DNA of 64,000 bases, from assembly GCF_027497195.1 (NCBI RefSeq), contig NZ_CP114905.1, positions 5,343,001 through 5,407,000 on the forward strand, written 5' to 3'. Positions 25,740 through 33,688 of this stretch are shown here, piece after piece. How positions within the stretch are numbered: the first letter of the stretch is position 1; the number at the start of each line of letters is the position of its first letter. Position numbers and translations under genes: made by a program. This DNA comes from Streptomyces sp. WMMC500. GTDB lineage: Bacteria > Actinomycetota > Actinomycetes > Streptomycetales > Streptomycetaceae. The notes under the pieces were generated by a model. The model saw nothing but the letters and a program-made list of their open reading frames with translations, was not told the origin of the DNA and did no database searches.

Positions 25740-26327
25740 TCACGCCGCGGACGAGTGCGCCCAGGCCGGCTTCCCGTCGGTCTCCCCGGCGGCCGTCTCC
25801 ACGATGCCCAGGGCCATGCGCATCGCCCGCACCGCGTGGTACAGGCGCGACTTGACGGTGCCCGGCGGGATGCCGAGCACGAGGGCCACCTCGCGCGTCG
25901 ACCTGCCGGTGTAGTAGGTCTCGTACAGCACCTCCCGGTGCTTGGGCGACAGCGTCCGGAACGCGTCCTTGAGGATCATCGAGGACAGCACTCGGTCGAT
26001 GTCGTCGCTCTTCGCCAGCAGATCGTCCAGCCAGGCGGTGCCGTCGACCTCCCGGGGCCGGGCCATGCGCAGCCGGTAGTCGTCGACGACGAGATTGCGG
26101 GCCACCCGGAACAGCCACGGCCGCAAGGGCTCGTCGCCCTCCAGGTCCTGAGTCCGCCAGCAGCGCAGCAGAGCCTCCTGCACCACGTCCTCGGCTTTGT
26201 GGCGATCGCCTCCCAGCAGTCGCAGCACGTAGCTGTGCAGCGGGCCGGCCTGTTCTTCGTACAGCGTGCGCAGCGCTCGTTCCCGGGCGGGGACAGATCC
26301 CGTGGAACCGATGACGGTCCAGCTCAA
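25740..26327 (-). CDS. ECF-type RNA polymerase sigma factor of the secretion locus
   Basis: The product is 195 residues. Sigma region 2 is clear (KAEDVVQEALLRCWRTQDLE, PWLFRVARNLVVDDYR) and region 4 reads LSPKHREVLYETYYTGRSTR then EVALVLGIPPGTVKSRLYHA. The start appears to be TTG at 26327 because AAGGAG stands 7 bases upstream and the next ATG is internal to region 4. No anti-sigma gene is adjacent. It lies between the two halves of the duplicated secretion locus, so it is a good candidate for the dedicated activator of those operons. Confidence 0.92.
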   Translation of the reverse strand: MSWTVIGSTGSVPARERALRTLYEEQAGPLHSYVLRLLGGDRHKAEDVVQEALLRCWRTQDLEGDEPLRPWLFRVARNLVVDDYRLRMARPREVDGTAWLDDLLAKSDDIDRVLSSMILKDAFRTLSPKHREVLYETYYTGRSTREVALVLGIPPGTVKSRLYHAVRAMRMALGIVETAAGETDGKPAWAHSSAA

Positions 26328-26569
26328 GGTCGCACTCCTTCACTCCACGGCCTCGTGGGCGGAGGCCAGGCTCGGGGACCGTGGTCAGTGGCCCCGCTGT
26401 GCCGGAGTTTTGCGACCGGTGTTCCACACCGCCTTGACGACCGGTTTACGACGCGGCCGGCCCGCACGCGGCACAGCCCGCCGGAGCCAGGTAACGCACC
26501 CCGGCACAGCGCCGGACCTCCACCGCGGCACCCCCGCGGTCGCCGACCGTTGACCTGCGCCTTTCGCTC

Positions 26570-27511
26570 TCAGGCCGCTCCGGTCCCGCGGGTGGACGCC
26601 ACGGCGCCGAGGGCGTGCATACGGCGATTGACGACGTGCAGCACGTCGGTGTCCTGCGCTGTCGGACCGCCCTGTGCGGCGAGCGTGGACCACACGTCGA
26701 GCAGCGCCCGGCCCTGGTCGACGGCGGACGGCACGTCGTCGATCTGCTGCCACGCGGCAACCGCACGCCTCAGCTCCTCGTGGGCCCGGGGGTCGCCCAA
26801 CCGGTGGCGGATCCGGGTGAGTTCGAGGCCGGTGGCCGTGGCGAAGCGATGGTTCCCGCTCCGGTGGGCGACGAATGCCTCCAGGGCGCGCGCTTCGACG
26901 GTGTAAGGGTGCTCGGCGCCGAAGGTGCGCACGGTGTGCTGCCGCAGCCGGAAGGCGATCGCCGCCGCCCGCTCCGGCCTGCCGGTGTCCAGGGAGTCGG
27001 TGACGAGTCCGGCGAGTTCGGCGAGTTCGGCGGGGACGTGTGCCGGGAGCGGCATGGTGGCGCCGGCGGGCGGCGGTACGTCGGCGGTCCGCGGCCCGGC
27101 GGCGGACGGGGGCTCGGGAGACGGCCGTTCGGCCGCCGGCGTGCCGGGCGGGGAATCCGCGGCGGGCGGCCGGGGTTCGGGCTTGTGCGCTTCGCCGTGT
27201 TCTTCCTGGCCCAGGATCCGGCTGGAACCGTCAGGGGCGACCTCGACATGGGTGATCGCGCCCTCGTTCCGGTCGAGGATCGCCGCCTCGACCGGCTCGC
27301 CCCGGTCCTGTGCGCGGCGCTGCATCGCGTCGAGCACTGCGGCGTGGACCGGTTCGCCGGGGGGAACGCGGAGGGGCTGGCCGTCGACGAGCGCGCTACC
27401 GTCGCGGCGGATGAGCACCGCGAGGGGGGACGGCGGCCACGGCAGCGTGTCGTCGTATGCGTCGTGTACGTCCTGGTCCTGCTGGTTCTGGCGGCTCCGT
27501 CTGCCGAACAC
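26570..27511 (-). CDS. Shared-domain TPR-like protein (copy 2)
   Basis: The product is 313 residues. Residues about 20-95 (PLAVLIRRDGSALVDGQPLR to VEVAPDGSSRILGQ) repeat the domain of the lectin at 9631, with VEVAPDGSSR identical in both. A Pro-rich linker and a helical TPR-like region follow (LVTDSLDTGRPERAAAIAFR, RHRLGDPRAHEELRRAVAAW). The GTG start at 27511 has GAGGAG upstream with a 7-base spacer; in-frame sequence further upstream belongs to other genes. It follows the transglycosylase gene on the same strand. Its domain pairing parallels that of the 24746 protein on the other side of the sigma gene. Confidence 0.82.
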   Translation of the reverse strand: MFGRRSRQNQQDQDVHDAYDDTLPWPPSPLAVLIRRDGSALVDGQPLRVPPGEPVHAAVLDAMQRRAQDRGEPVEAAILDRNEGAITHVEVAPDGSSRILGQEEHGEAHKPEPRPPAADSPPGTPAAERPSPEPPSAAGPRTADVPPPAGATMPLPAHVPAELAELAGLVTDSLDTGRPERAAAIAFRLRQHTVRTFGAEHPYTVEARALEAFVAHRSGNHRFATATGLELTRIRHRLGDPRAHEELRRAVAAWQQIDDVPSAVDQGRALLDVWSTLAAQGGPTAQDTDVLHVVNRRMHALGAVASTRGTGAA

Positions 27512-27561
27512 GTGGTGGCTCCTCGCTGTGCGGGTCAGGGTCCTTCCGGTTGCTGTGCGGG

Positions 27562-28365
27562 TCACAGGTCGTCCGGGATGTCCTCGGGCCCGGAGGGGAA
27601 CGGCGACGGGGAGGGGTATGTCTCTCCATCCGGGGGTTTCTCGACGCCGGCGTAGAAGGGGAACGAGGCCCTGACGCCGAAGACGTAACCGTTCGTCTCG
27701 GAGCCCTTCGGGATCCCCTTCGCATCCTTGATCACATCGAGGCCCGCGTCGTACGCGGCCAGGGTCAGGTCGAGGGGGTCCCCCTCGACCTGACCGTTGT
27801 TGAGCAGCACGCGGATCTCCTCGGCCAGTGAGCACATGTACTTGCCCTGCGCCACGATCGAGTCCTCGGGGTCCATGGCCGAGGTCTCGTCGTTGTCGTC
27901 CTCGTCCTCGCCGAACTCGTCGAACTTGTCCGGTGGTAGCTGGGAGATGCCCTCTTCCCCGTTGGGGCCGACCAGCTTCTCGTTCCACCCGGACTCGGTC
28001 TGGATCTGCGCGGCGATGACGACGGGGCCGATCTCGGTGCACTCCCGTCCGGCCTTCCGGACCGCCGCCAGCAAGTCGGCGGGCACGGACGGGGCGTACA
28101 GCTCCTGCTTGCCGTTGCCCTCGACGACCTCCTGGACCCTGTCGTCGCCTCCGCCTCCGCCTCCGCCTCCGGCGTCGCAGATGGGGATGACCTTGCAGAA
28201 GATCACAAGGGGCCAAAAGGTCTTTGCAATTCCAAGCAGAACAAATGTCGTGATAGGGACCATGGTGACGAAAATGATGGCAAAGACGCAGCCCAGGGCC
28301 TTCGTGGCGCCGACGGCGATCAGCAGGATGTTCACCGGGTTGGGGCCTGACTCCTCCTCGGCCAT
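27562..28365 (-). CDS. Membrane-anchored lytic transglycosylase (VirB1-like), set B side
   Basis: The product is 267 residues. Two close membrane helices at about 10-60 (VNILLIAVGATKALGCVFAI, WPLVIFCKVIPIC) precede a Gly-rich hinge and an SLT domain. The catalytic Glu is in AAQIQTESGWNE and the Gln in EEGISQLPPDKF; LDLTLAAYDAGLDVI matches the AYNAG motif. It is homologous to the SLT half of the 22974 protein but lacks the NlpC/P60 domain. An acidic insertion (FGEDEDDNDE) is present. The ATG at 28365 has GGGGAGG upstream. It should cut peptidoglycan for the set B apparatus. Confidence 0.88.
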   Translation of the reverse strand: MAEEESGPNPVNILLIAVGATKALGCVFAIIFVTMVPITTFVLLGIAKTFWPLVIFCKVIPICDAGGGGGGGGDDRVQEVVEGNGKQELYAPSVPADLLAAVRKAGRECTEIGPVVIAAQIQTESGWNEKLVGPNGEEGISQLPPDKFDEFGEDEDDNDETSAMDPEDSIVAQGKYMCSLAEEIRVLLNNGQVEGDPLDLTLAAYDAGLDVIKDAKGIPKGSETNGYVFGVRASFPFYAGVEKPPDGETYPSPSPFPSGPEDIPDDL

Positions 28366-28573
28366 GGCGGTCACCTCCCCTTCGCTCGATGTTCGACCGG
28401 CCGCACGACACGGATCCCGGCTGCCTTGAACCGCGCCGCCACTTTTCCCGTGGTGGGCGGTGCGACGGATCAACGCGAGCCCGCATGCCGCAACGGACAC
28501 GGCGGCTGATCAGTTCAAAGCCGATCCGCGCAGTACGCGAAGCGAACGAAGAAGCCAGGGAAGGGGGAGGCAC

Positions 28574-29302
28574 ATGGGTGTCCCTTCGGCGCCGTCCGCC
28601 GGCTCCCAGATGTGGGTCCGCGGACCGACCACGCAACCGGACGAGCCGCTCCCGGCCGGGCACACGCCGACGCCGACCACGCGGACTCCGGCGTCGGTTC
28701 CGCAAGCGTCGGCGCCGACCGCGCCGATTCCGCAGGTCCCCGCGCCGACCGCGCCGATCCCGCGGGTCCCGGCGCGGACCGCGCCCGCCGCGTCACCGGG
28801 GCGCTCGGCGCCGGACACCGCGTTCTGGCCCGCGGAACCGGCCGAACGCACGCCGCCGCGGCCCCAGAACCATCAGGTCACCTGGGTCAGCGCGCACGGC
28901 GGCGCCGGCGCGAGCACGCTCGCGCGCGCGCTCGGCGGCGCGGACGTGGGCCGCCGGTGGCCCGACCGGGCCGAGGGCGAGCCCGGGCGGATACTGCTCG
29001 TCGCGCGCACCCACGCCGCGGGCATCCGGGCGGCGTCCCAGACGCTGAACGCGCTGCGCATGGCCGAGCACCCGGCGGGGGTGGAACTCCTCGCCGTCGT
29101 GCTCGTCGCCGACGCGCCGGGGCGGCTTCCGCGCGAGCTCGGCCGGCGGGTGCGCGTGCTGCGCTCGGCGGCGGAGGTCCGCCGCATTCCGTGGATCCCG
29201 GCCTGGCGCGTCGGCCGGGAGACCGAGGGGCTGCCGCGGGAAGTGCGCGCGCTGGCCGCGCTCGTCTCGGCCCCGGCCGGGCGTGCGGGGAGACCGCGAT
29301 GA
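28574..29302 (+). CDS. Deviant P-loop (DUF6668-like) protein, set B
   Basis: The product is 242 residues. The first 100 are Pro/Ala/Thr-rich, including three near-identical ten-residue units. The P-loop-like VSAHGGAGASTLARAL follows at about 106-120, then GRILLVARTHAAGIRAASQT and LLAVVLVADAPGRLPRELGR, and VRRIPWIPAWR near the end. These match the set A paralogue at 22249 in order and landmarks. It heads the plus-strand operon and overlaps the next gene by ATGA. As in set A, the Walker Lys is absent, so ATP hydrolysis is uncertain. Confidence 0.8.
   Translation: MGVPSAPSAGSQMWVRGPTTQPDEPLPAGHTPTPTTRTPASVPQASAPTAPIPQVPAPTAPIPRVPARTAPAASPGRSAPDTAFWPAEPAERTPPRPQNHQVTWVSAHGGAGASTLARALGGADVGRRWPDRAEGEPGRILLVARTHAAGIRAASQTLNALRMAEHPAGVELLAVVLVADAPGRLPRELGRRVRVLRSAAEVRRIPWIPAWRVGRETEGLPREVRALAALVSAPAGRAGRPR
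28712..28786 (+). repeat. 30-bp tandem repeat inside the P-loop protein gene
   Basis: Two full near-identical 30-base units (28712-28741 and 28742-28771) and half of a third encode APTAPIPQVP-like decapeptides. They lengthen the disordered N-terminal linker and could vary in copy number. Confidence 0.75.
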
Positions 29303-29637
29303 ACCTGCTGGACGCCGGCACCCTCGCGAGCCCGATCGATCCCGACGAGTTCAAGCCGGGCGCGGACTGCGAGGTCAACCCGAACTGTCAGTTCGACCCC
29401 GTCGCCAGCGGAGCGGGGGACCTGCTGGGCCTCCTCGCGTGGGTCGTGACGGCCTGTGCCGTGGGGGGGCTGCTCATCCTCGGCATCCAACTGGCCTTTC
29501 AGTTCCGCCGCGGCGAACCGGGCGAGGGTGCGCACATTTACCGAGGGGGCGTCATTGTGATGGGCGCCTGCATCCTCGGAGCCACCGCGGGGCCGCTCGT
29601 CGAATACCTGGTGGATCCCTATCTCGTCAACAAATAG
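29299..29637 (+). CDS. Small two-helix membrane protein, VirB2-like, set B (first)
   Basis: The product is 112 residues. A 35-residue N-terminal part with two Cys (CEVNPNCQFD) precedes two hydrophobic helices (LLGLLAWVVTACAVGGLLIL and GVIVMGACILGATAGPLVEY) with a charged RRGEPGEGAH loop between. This matches the set A protein at 21904 (DHSRGGGREHARG loop; LGACVLVGSASG). The ATG overlaps the upstream TGA (ATGA). Probably a pilin-like or channel subunit of the secretion apparatus. Confidence 0.82.
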   Translation: MNLLDAGTLASPIDPDEFKPGADCEVNPNCQFDPVASGAGDLLGLLAWVVTACAVGGLLILGIQLAFQFRRGEPGEGAHIYRGGVIVMGACILGATAGPLVEYLVDPYLVNK

Positions 29638-29678
29638 CAGTACTTCGTCCCCGACTCATCCTCACACCGGAGAAACCC

Positions 29679-30011
29679 ATGAAGACCATCCTGTCCTCTG
29701 TCTACAAGAACGGCCACCGCTACCTCGCCCAAGAGGGCACCGGGGACGTCCCCACGGTGGAGCGGGAAGCCCCGACGGAGCTCACCGACGCGGTCGGCAC
29801 GGTGCTGGGCATCGCCGCCTGGGCCGGCACCGCCGCCGGCGTGGTGGGCATCATCATCACCGGAGTCATGATGGCCGTGTCGATGAAGCGAGGTGAGGGC
29901 TCCGAGCACATGAGCCGTCTGGGCATGGTTCTGGGCGGCTGCATCCTGGTAGCCACGGCCGGGCCTATCGTCACGTTCTTCTTCGGTGACCAGGAGGGGG
30001 GCGAAGGCTAG
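29679..30011 (+). CDS. Small two-helix membrane protein, VirB2-like, set B (second)
   Basis: The product is 110 residues. An extended polar N-terminus (RYLAQEGTGDVPTVE) precedes two helices (VLGIAAWAGTAAGVVGIIIT and LGMVLGGCILVATAGPIVTF) with an intervening MKRGEGSEHMSR loop. It is clearly related to the preceding gene, so set B has a tandem duplication of the pilin-like gene where set A has a single copy. Its N-terminal YLAQ also recurs at the start of the VirB6-like protein downstream. Confidence 0.82.
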   Translation: MKTILSSVYKNGHRYLAQEGTGDVPTVEREAPTELTDAVGTVLGIAAWAGTAAGVVGIIITGVMMAVSMKRGEGSEHMSRLGMVLGGCILVATAGPIVTFFFGDQEGGEG

Positions 30012-30038
30012 GCGCTGAGTGCGGGATAAGGCATCGAC

Positions 30039-30827
30039 ATGTTCGGCCCCTGGAAACGCAAAAAGGCTCCGCCGGACGGGCCCTTCTACAAGCAGCGCGG
30101 CTGGATCAACGCCGCCGCTTTCCTGGGCTTTATGGTGGTCATTTCGATCGTGGGCATTCTGACGAGCGACCCGAGCGACCCGAGCGGGCGGGACGCCGAT
30201 GCCGCAGCCGAAGACCAGGGGGCGTTGGACGGGGTCGTCGGGCCGCTGTCCCCCGGCGATCCGCTGCAGGTCCGAGAGGGTCCCGGCGGGCGACCGGAAG
30301 GCTGCGCCACCGACGACCGGGACACCGCCCAGCCGACCGCCGCTCCGGAGGACGTCGAGTGGAAGAAGCTCGGCGACCCCACGGTGCCCGTCTCGCGGTC
30401 GGCCGGGCCCCTTCGGTTCGACGCGGGGGTGTGGTGGTGCTTTGCCCGCACGCCCGTGGGAGCGGTGATGGCGGCGCACGTCATTCCGGTCGAGTTGAAC
30501 GGCACCGCCTGGCGGACCGTGGCCGAACAGCAGGTCGTGCCCGGCGAGCCACGTGACACGTTCGTCCGCGAACGGGAGGCGACCGAGGGGACGGATCCGG
30601 GGAACAGCACCGTCCCGCGGTTCGCGGGCTTCTCCCTGACGTCGTACTCGGTGGACGCCGCGACCGTGCGGCTGCTCGTCGCGGACGGCGTCGGCGGCCA
30701 CGTGTCGATGTCGGTGACCGTGCGCTGGCGAGACGGTGACTGGAAGGTGGCGCCCCAGGCCGACGGGGACGCCTATTCGCCGGGGACCCAGGCGACGCCT
30801 GAAGGTTTCGTCAGTTGGGGAGCGTGA
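30039..30827 (+). CDS. VirB8/TcpC-like conjugation protein, set B
   Basis: The product is 262 residues. A basic N-terminus (KRKKAPPDGPFYKQRGW) and one membrane helix (INAAAFLGFMVVISIVGILT) are followed by an Asp-rich linker and the exported core: WWCFARTPVGAVMAAHVIPV, FAGFSLTSYSVDAATVRLLV, VTVRWRDGDWKVAPQ. It aligns along its length with the set A protein at 21052. The next gene starts two bases after its stop. Likely bridges cytoplasmic and wall-side parts of the apparatus. Confidence 0.82.
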   Translation: MFGPWKRKKAPPDGPFYKQRGWINAAAFLGFMVVISIVGILTSDPSDPSGRDADAAAEDQGALDGVVGPLSPGDPLQVREGPGGRPEGCATDDRDTAQPTAAPEDVEWKKLGDPTVPVSRSAGPLRFDAGVWWCFARTPVGAVMAAHVIPVELNGTAWRTVAEQQVVPGEPRDTFVREREATEGTDPGNSTVPRFAGFSLTSYSVDAATVRLLVADGVGGHVSMSVTVRWRDGDWKVAPQADGDAYSPGTQATPEGFVSWGA

Positions 30828-30828
30828 C

Positions 30829-32130
30829 ATGGCACAACATGACCTCGAGTACCTCGCGCAGGACGAATATGACATCGGCGACAAGTGCACAGGTGGCCTC
30901 GACTTCTTCAAGCTGATCTTCGGTGACCCCGTCGACGAGATCATGAAGGAGATCGGCAGGATCGCGATGCGCGGTGCGCTGGAGATCTTCCAGGGAATCG
31001 GCAACCCCTCGACGGTGGACGCGGATTCGTCGGAAACGATCACCAGCGAAATACGGTGGCTGATCATCTATCTCGCGATCGGATCACTCCTTTTCTCCGC
31101 CGCCAAGATGGCTCTGGACCGCCGCGCCGAAGCGGGCCAGACGGCGATCAAGGGCCTGCTGCGCGTCGTCGTGGTCAGTGCTGCGGCGACCACCGTGATC
31201 GTCATGTTCGCCGACCTCATGAGCTCGTACTCCGATTACCTGTTCGCCAAGGCTCTCTCACAGCTCCTGCGAGGCATCAACTGCTCGGGTGTCCACCCCA
31301 TGCTGCTGCTGATCATCGGGTGTCTCCTGATCATCGCCGGCATCATCCACACGATCCTGCTGTACATCCGGCTCGGCGTGATGATCATCCTGATGGGCAC
31401 GCTCCCCCTCGCCGCCGCCGCGTCCATGACGGAATGGGGCGGCACGTGGTGGCGCAAGCACCTCGGCTGGATGGTCGCCTGGCTGCTGTACAAGCCCCTG
31501 ATCGGTCTCATCTTCTACTCGGGCGCCGTCATGATCTACAGCTCGAACGAGGAACGACAGGAAGACGTGCAGATCGCGGGCATGGGCGTGCTGCTGCTCT
31601 CGGCCATCGCCCTGCCGGCGCTGATGAGGGTGATCGTCCCGGCGACGGCCGCCCTCGGCGGCGACTCGGTCGGCCAGCAGACCATGGGCGTCGTCGGCGG
31701 CGCCGCCTCCGGCGCGAAGTCGCTCGCCGAGGCGGGTGGCAAGGCCGCCACCGGTGCCATCGCCGGCGGCCCGGCCGGAGCCGCGGCCGGAGCCGCAGGC
31801 GGAGCTGCCAAGGCCGCCGCCGGCGCCGCAGCCGGCGGCGCGGGCGGCGGTGAAGGCGGCGGCGAAGGCGGTGGCTCCAAGGGCGGCTCCGGAGGCGGTG
31901 GCCCCAAGGGCGGTTCCCAAGGCGGCGGTTCCGAAGGCGGTTCCGGAGGCGGTTCCGGAGGCGGCGGCGGAGGCGGAGGCGGGTCAGGTCGCCAGATGGC
32001 CGCCAAGGGCGTCGGCGCCGGCATCACCGCCGCGATCGGCGTGGCGTCCTTCGTGGCGCAGCGGGCCAAGGGCTCCGCGGACGTCGCCAGGAGCGGGATC
32101 GAGGGCGCCAACCAGGACGACGGGCGCTGA
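30829..32130 (+). CDS. VirB6/TrbL-like multispanning membrane protein, set B
   Basis: The product is 433 residues. Five to six hydrophobic segments occupy about residues 70-280 (WLIIYLAIGSLLFSAAKMAL, LLLIIGCLLIIAGIIHTILL, LGVMIILMGTLPLAAAASMT, HLGWMVAWLLYKPLIGLIFY). The GTLPLAAA and GW.VAWLLYKP landmarks match the set A protein. From about residue 285 the sequence is Gly/Ala/Ser low complexity with GGSxGG repeats, then a short helical end (AAKGVGAGITAAIGVASFVA). The glycine tail is much longer than in set A. Expected to be the inner-membrane channel component. Confidence 0.85.
   Translation: MAQHDLEYLAQDEYDIGDKCTGGLDFFKLIFGDPVDEIMKEIGRIAMRGALEIFQGIGNPSTVDADSSETITSEIRWLIIYLAIGSLLFSAAKMALDRRAEAGQTAIKGLLRVVVVSAAATTVIVMFADLMSSYSDYLFAKALSQLLRGINCSGVHPMLLLIIGCLLIIAGIIHTILLYIRLGVMIILMGTLPLAAAASMTEWGGTWWRKHLGWMVAWLLYKPLIGLIFYSGAVMIYSSNEERQEDVQIAGMGVLLLSAIALPALMRVIVPATAALGGDSVGQQTMGVVGGAASGAKSLAEAGGKAATGAIAGGPAGAAAGAAGGAAKAAAGAAAGGAGGGEGGGEGGGSKGGSGGGGPKGGSQGGGSEGGSGGGSGGGGGGGGGSGRQMAAKGVGAGITAAIGVASFVAQRAKGSADVARSGIEGANQDDGR
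31730..31985 (+). repeat. Imperfect GGC-rich repeats coding a Gly/Ala/Ser tail
   Basis: Short imperfect repeats such as GGCGGTTCCGGAGGC and GGAGCCGCGGCCGGA code the low-complexity C-terminal region of the VirB6-like protein. Confidence 0.6.
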
Positions 32131-32191
32131 ACCGCTGCCCTGCTGGACTTCCGCCCACGATCCCCTGACCTCAAGGGAGAACAGGTACCCC

Positions 32192-33688
32192 ATGTCCACC
32201 GAAGCCGCCCACGTCGACCCCACCTACGGCAACTGGCGCCGGCCCAGGCGACCCGGCCTGGGGCCGTTCGGGCTCCTCGGCACCGTCGGGCTGTTCGGCG
32301 GGATCATCATCGATCTGATGGCCTCGCTGATCTCGCTGACGTTCACGCTGGCGCTCGTCGTACTCCAGGCGTTCATCCTCCTGCCGCTCGCCGTGCGCAC
32401 CCAGGACGGGCGCAACGCCTACCAGCTCGTCGCCATGCGCATCGGCTGGTTCCAGCGCAAGGCCAAGGGCGTGACCACCTACGTCTCCGGCCCGCTGTCG
32501 CCGCGGCCGGGCGGCAAGTTCCGCCCGCCGGGGCTGCTCAGCCGGGTCAACGTCCTGGAGGGCAGGGACGCCTACGACCAGCCCTTCGGCGTGCTGCACC
32601 ACCGCAGCCGCAACCTGTACACCGTCGTACTGGGCTGCGACCCGGACGGCGGCTCCCTCGTCGACCCCGACCAGATCGACAACTGGGTGGCGGCCTGGGG
32701 CCACTGGCTGGCCCGGCTCTCCAGTGAACCGGGTCTGCGCGGAGCCTCCGTGGTGGTGGAGACCGCTCCGGACACGGGGACCCGGCTGGCCGCCGAGGTG
32801 CTGCCGCGCATCAGCCCGGACGCCCCGCCGGCGGCACGGGCCGTGATGGAGGAGGTCGTCGAGCGCTACCCGACCGCCTCGTCGGAGATGCACACCTACC
32901 TCGCACTGACCTACGGCGCGCCCCCCGGGCAGCGGCGCGGTGCCGAGGACATCATCGCCGACCTCGCCACCCGCATCCCCGGCCTGCTCGCGGGCGTGGT
33001 CGGCGCGGGTGGCGGGCCCGCCGTCCCGCTGTCGGCCGAGCGCATCGCCGAGGTCGTCCGGGTGGCGTACGACCCGGCCGTGGCGGGGGACGTCCTGGAG
33101 GCCCGCGCCTTCCATGGCGGCACCGGCCTGGAGTGGGAGGACGCCGGTCCCGCGGCGGCCGTCGAAACGGCCACCGCCTACCAGCACGACTCGGGGGTGT
33201 CGCGGACCTGGATGCTCACCCTCGCGCCGCGGGGCACCGTGCGCGCCCAGGTGCTGCGCGGACTGCTGGAGGACGCGCCCGGCACCCGGCGCAAGCGGGT
33301 GGCGCTGCTGTACCGGCCGATCGACCCGGCGACCTCGGCCCGCATCGTCGAGGCCGACCGGCGCGCCGCGCAGTTCATGGCCACCTCCAAGCGCGGCCTG
33401 GTGCAGGCGCGCGCGGCCAACGAGGTACGCGCCGCCGAGCAGACGGCGGTGGAGGAGGCGACCGGGGCCGGCCTGGTGGAGTTCTCACTGATGGTCACGG
33501 TCACGGTGGACAGCGAAGCCGAGGTGGCGGACGCGACCACGACCGTGCGCAACCTGCTGGCCGGGGCACGGCTGTCGATGCGCCCGGCCGACCGGATGCA
33601 GGCGGCGGCGTTCAGTTGCACGCTGCCGACCGGGATCCTGCCCTGGGAGTACACGCTGGTGCCGCGCGAGATGAAGGAAGCGCTGTGA
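32192..33688 (+). CDS. SCO6880-type membrane protein of type IV secretion locus, set B
   Basis: The product is 498 residues. YGNWRRPRRPGLGPFGLLG precedes two adjacent membrane helices (about 25-72), matching the YGNFRKPRTSGLRGLSLG start of the set A protein. The cytoplasmic part keeps shared landmarks: PPGLLSRVNVLEG, LGCDPDGGSLVDPDQIDNWV, RRGAEDIIADLATRIPGLLA and KRVALLYRPIDPATSARIVE. The following VirB4-like gene starts within its stop codon (GTGA), so the split VirB3/VirB4 pair is translationally coupled here, unlike in set A. Confidence 0.85.
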   Translation: MSTEAAHVDPTYGNWRRPRRPGLGPFGLLGTVGLFGGIIIDLMASLISLTFTLALVVLQAFILLPLAVRTQDGRNAYQLVAMRIGWFQRKAKGVTTYVSGPLSPRPGGKFRPPGLLSRVNVLEGRDAYDQPFGVLHHRSRNLYTVVLGCDPDGGSLVDPDQIDNWVAAWGHWLARLSSEPGLRGASVVVETAPDTGTRLAAEVLPRISPDAPPAARAVMEEVVERYPTASSEMHTYLALTYGAPPGQRRGAEDIIADLATRIPGLLAGVVGAGGGPAVPLSAERIAEVVRVAYDPAVAGDVLEARAFHGGTGLEWEDAGPAAAVETATAYQHDSGVSRTWMLTLAPRGTVRAQVLRGLLEDAPGTRRKRVALLYRPIDPATSARIVEADRRAAQFMATSKRGLVQARAANEVRAAEQTAVEEATGAGLVEFSLMVTVTVDSEAEVADATTTVRNLLAGARLSMRPADRMQAAAFSCTLPTGILPWEYTLVPREMKEAL

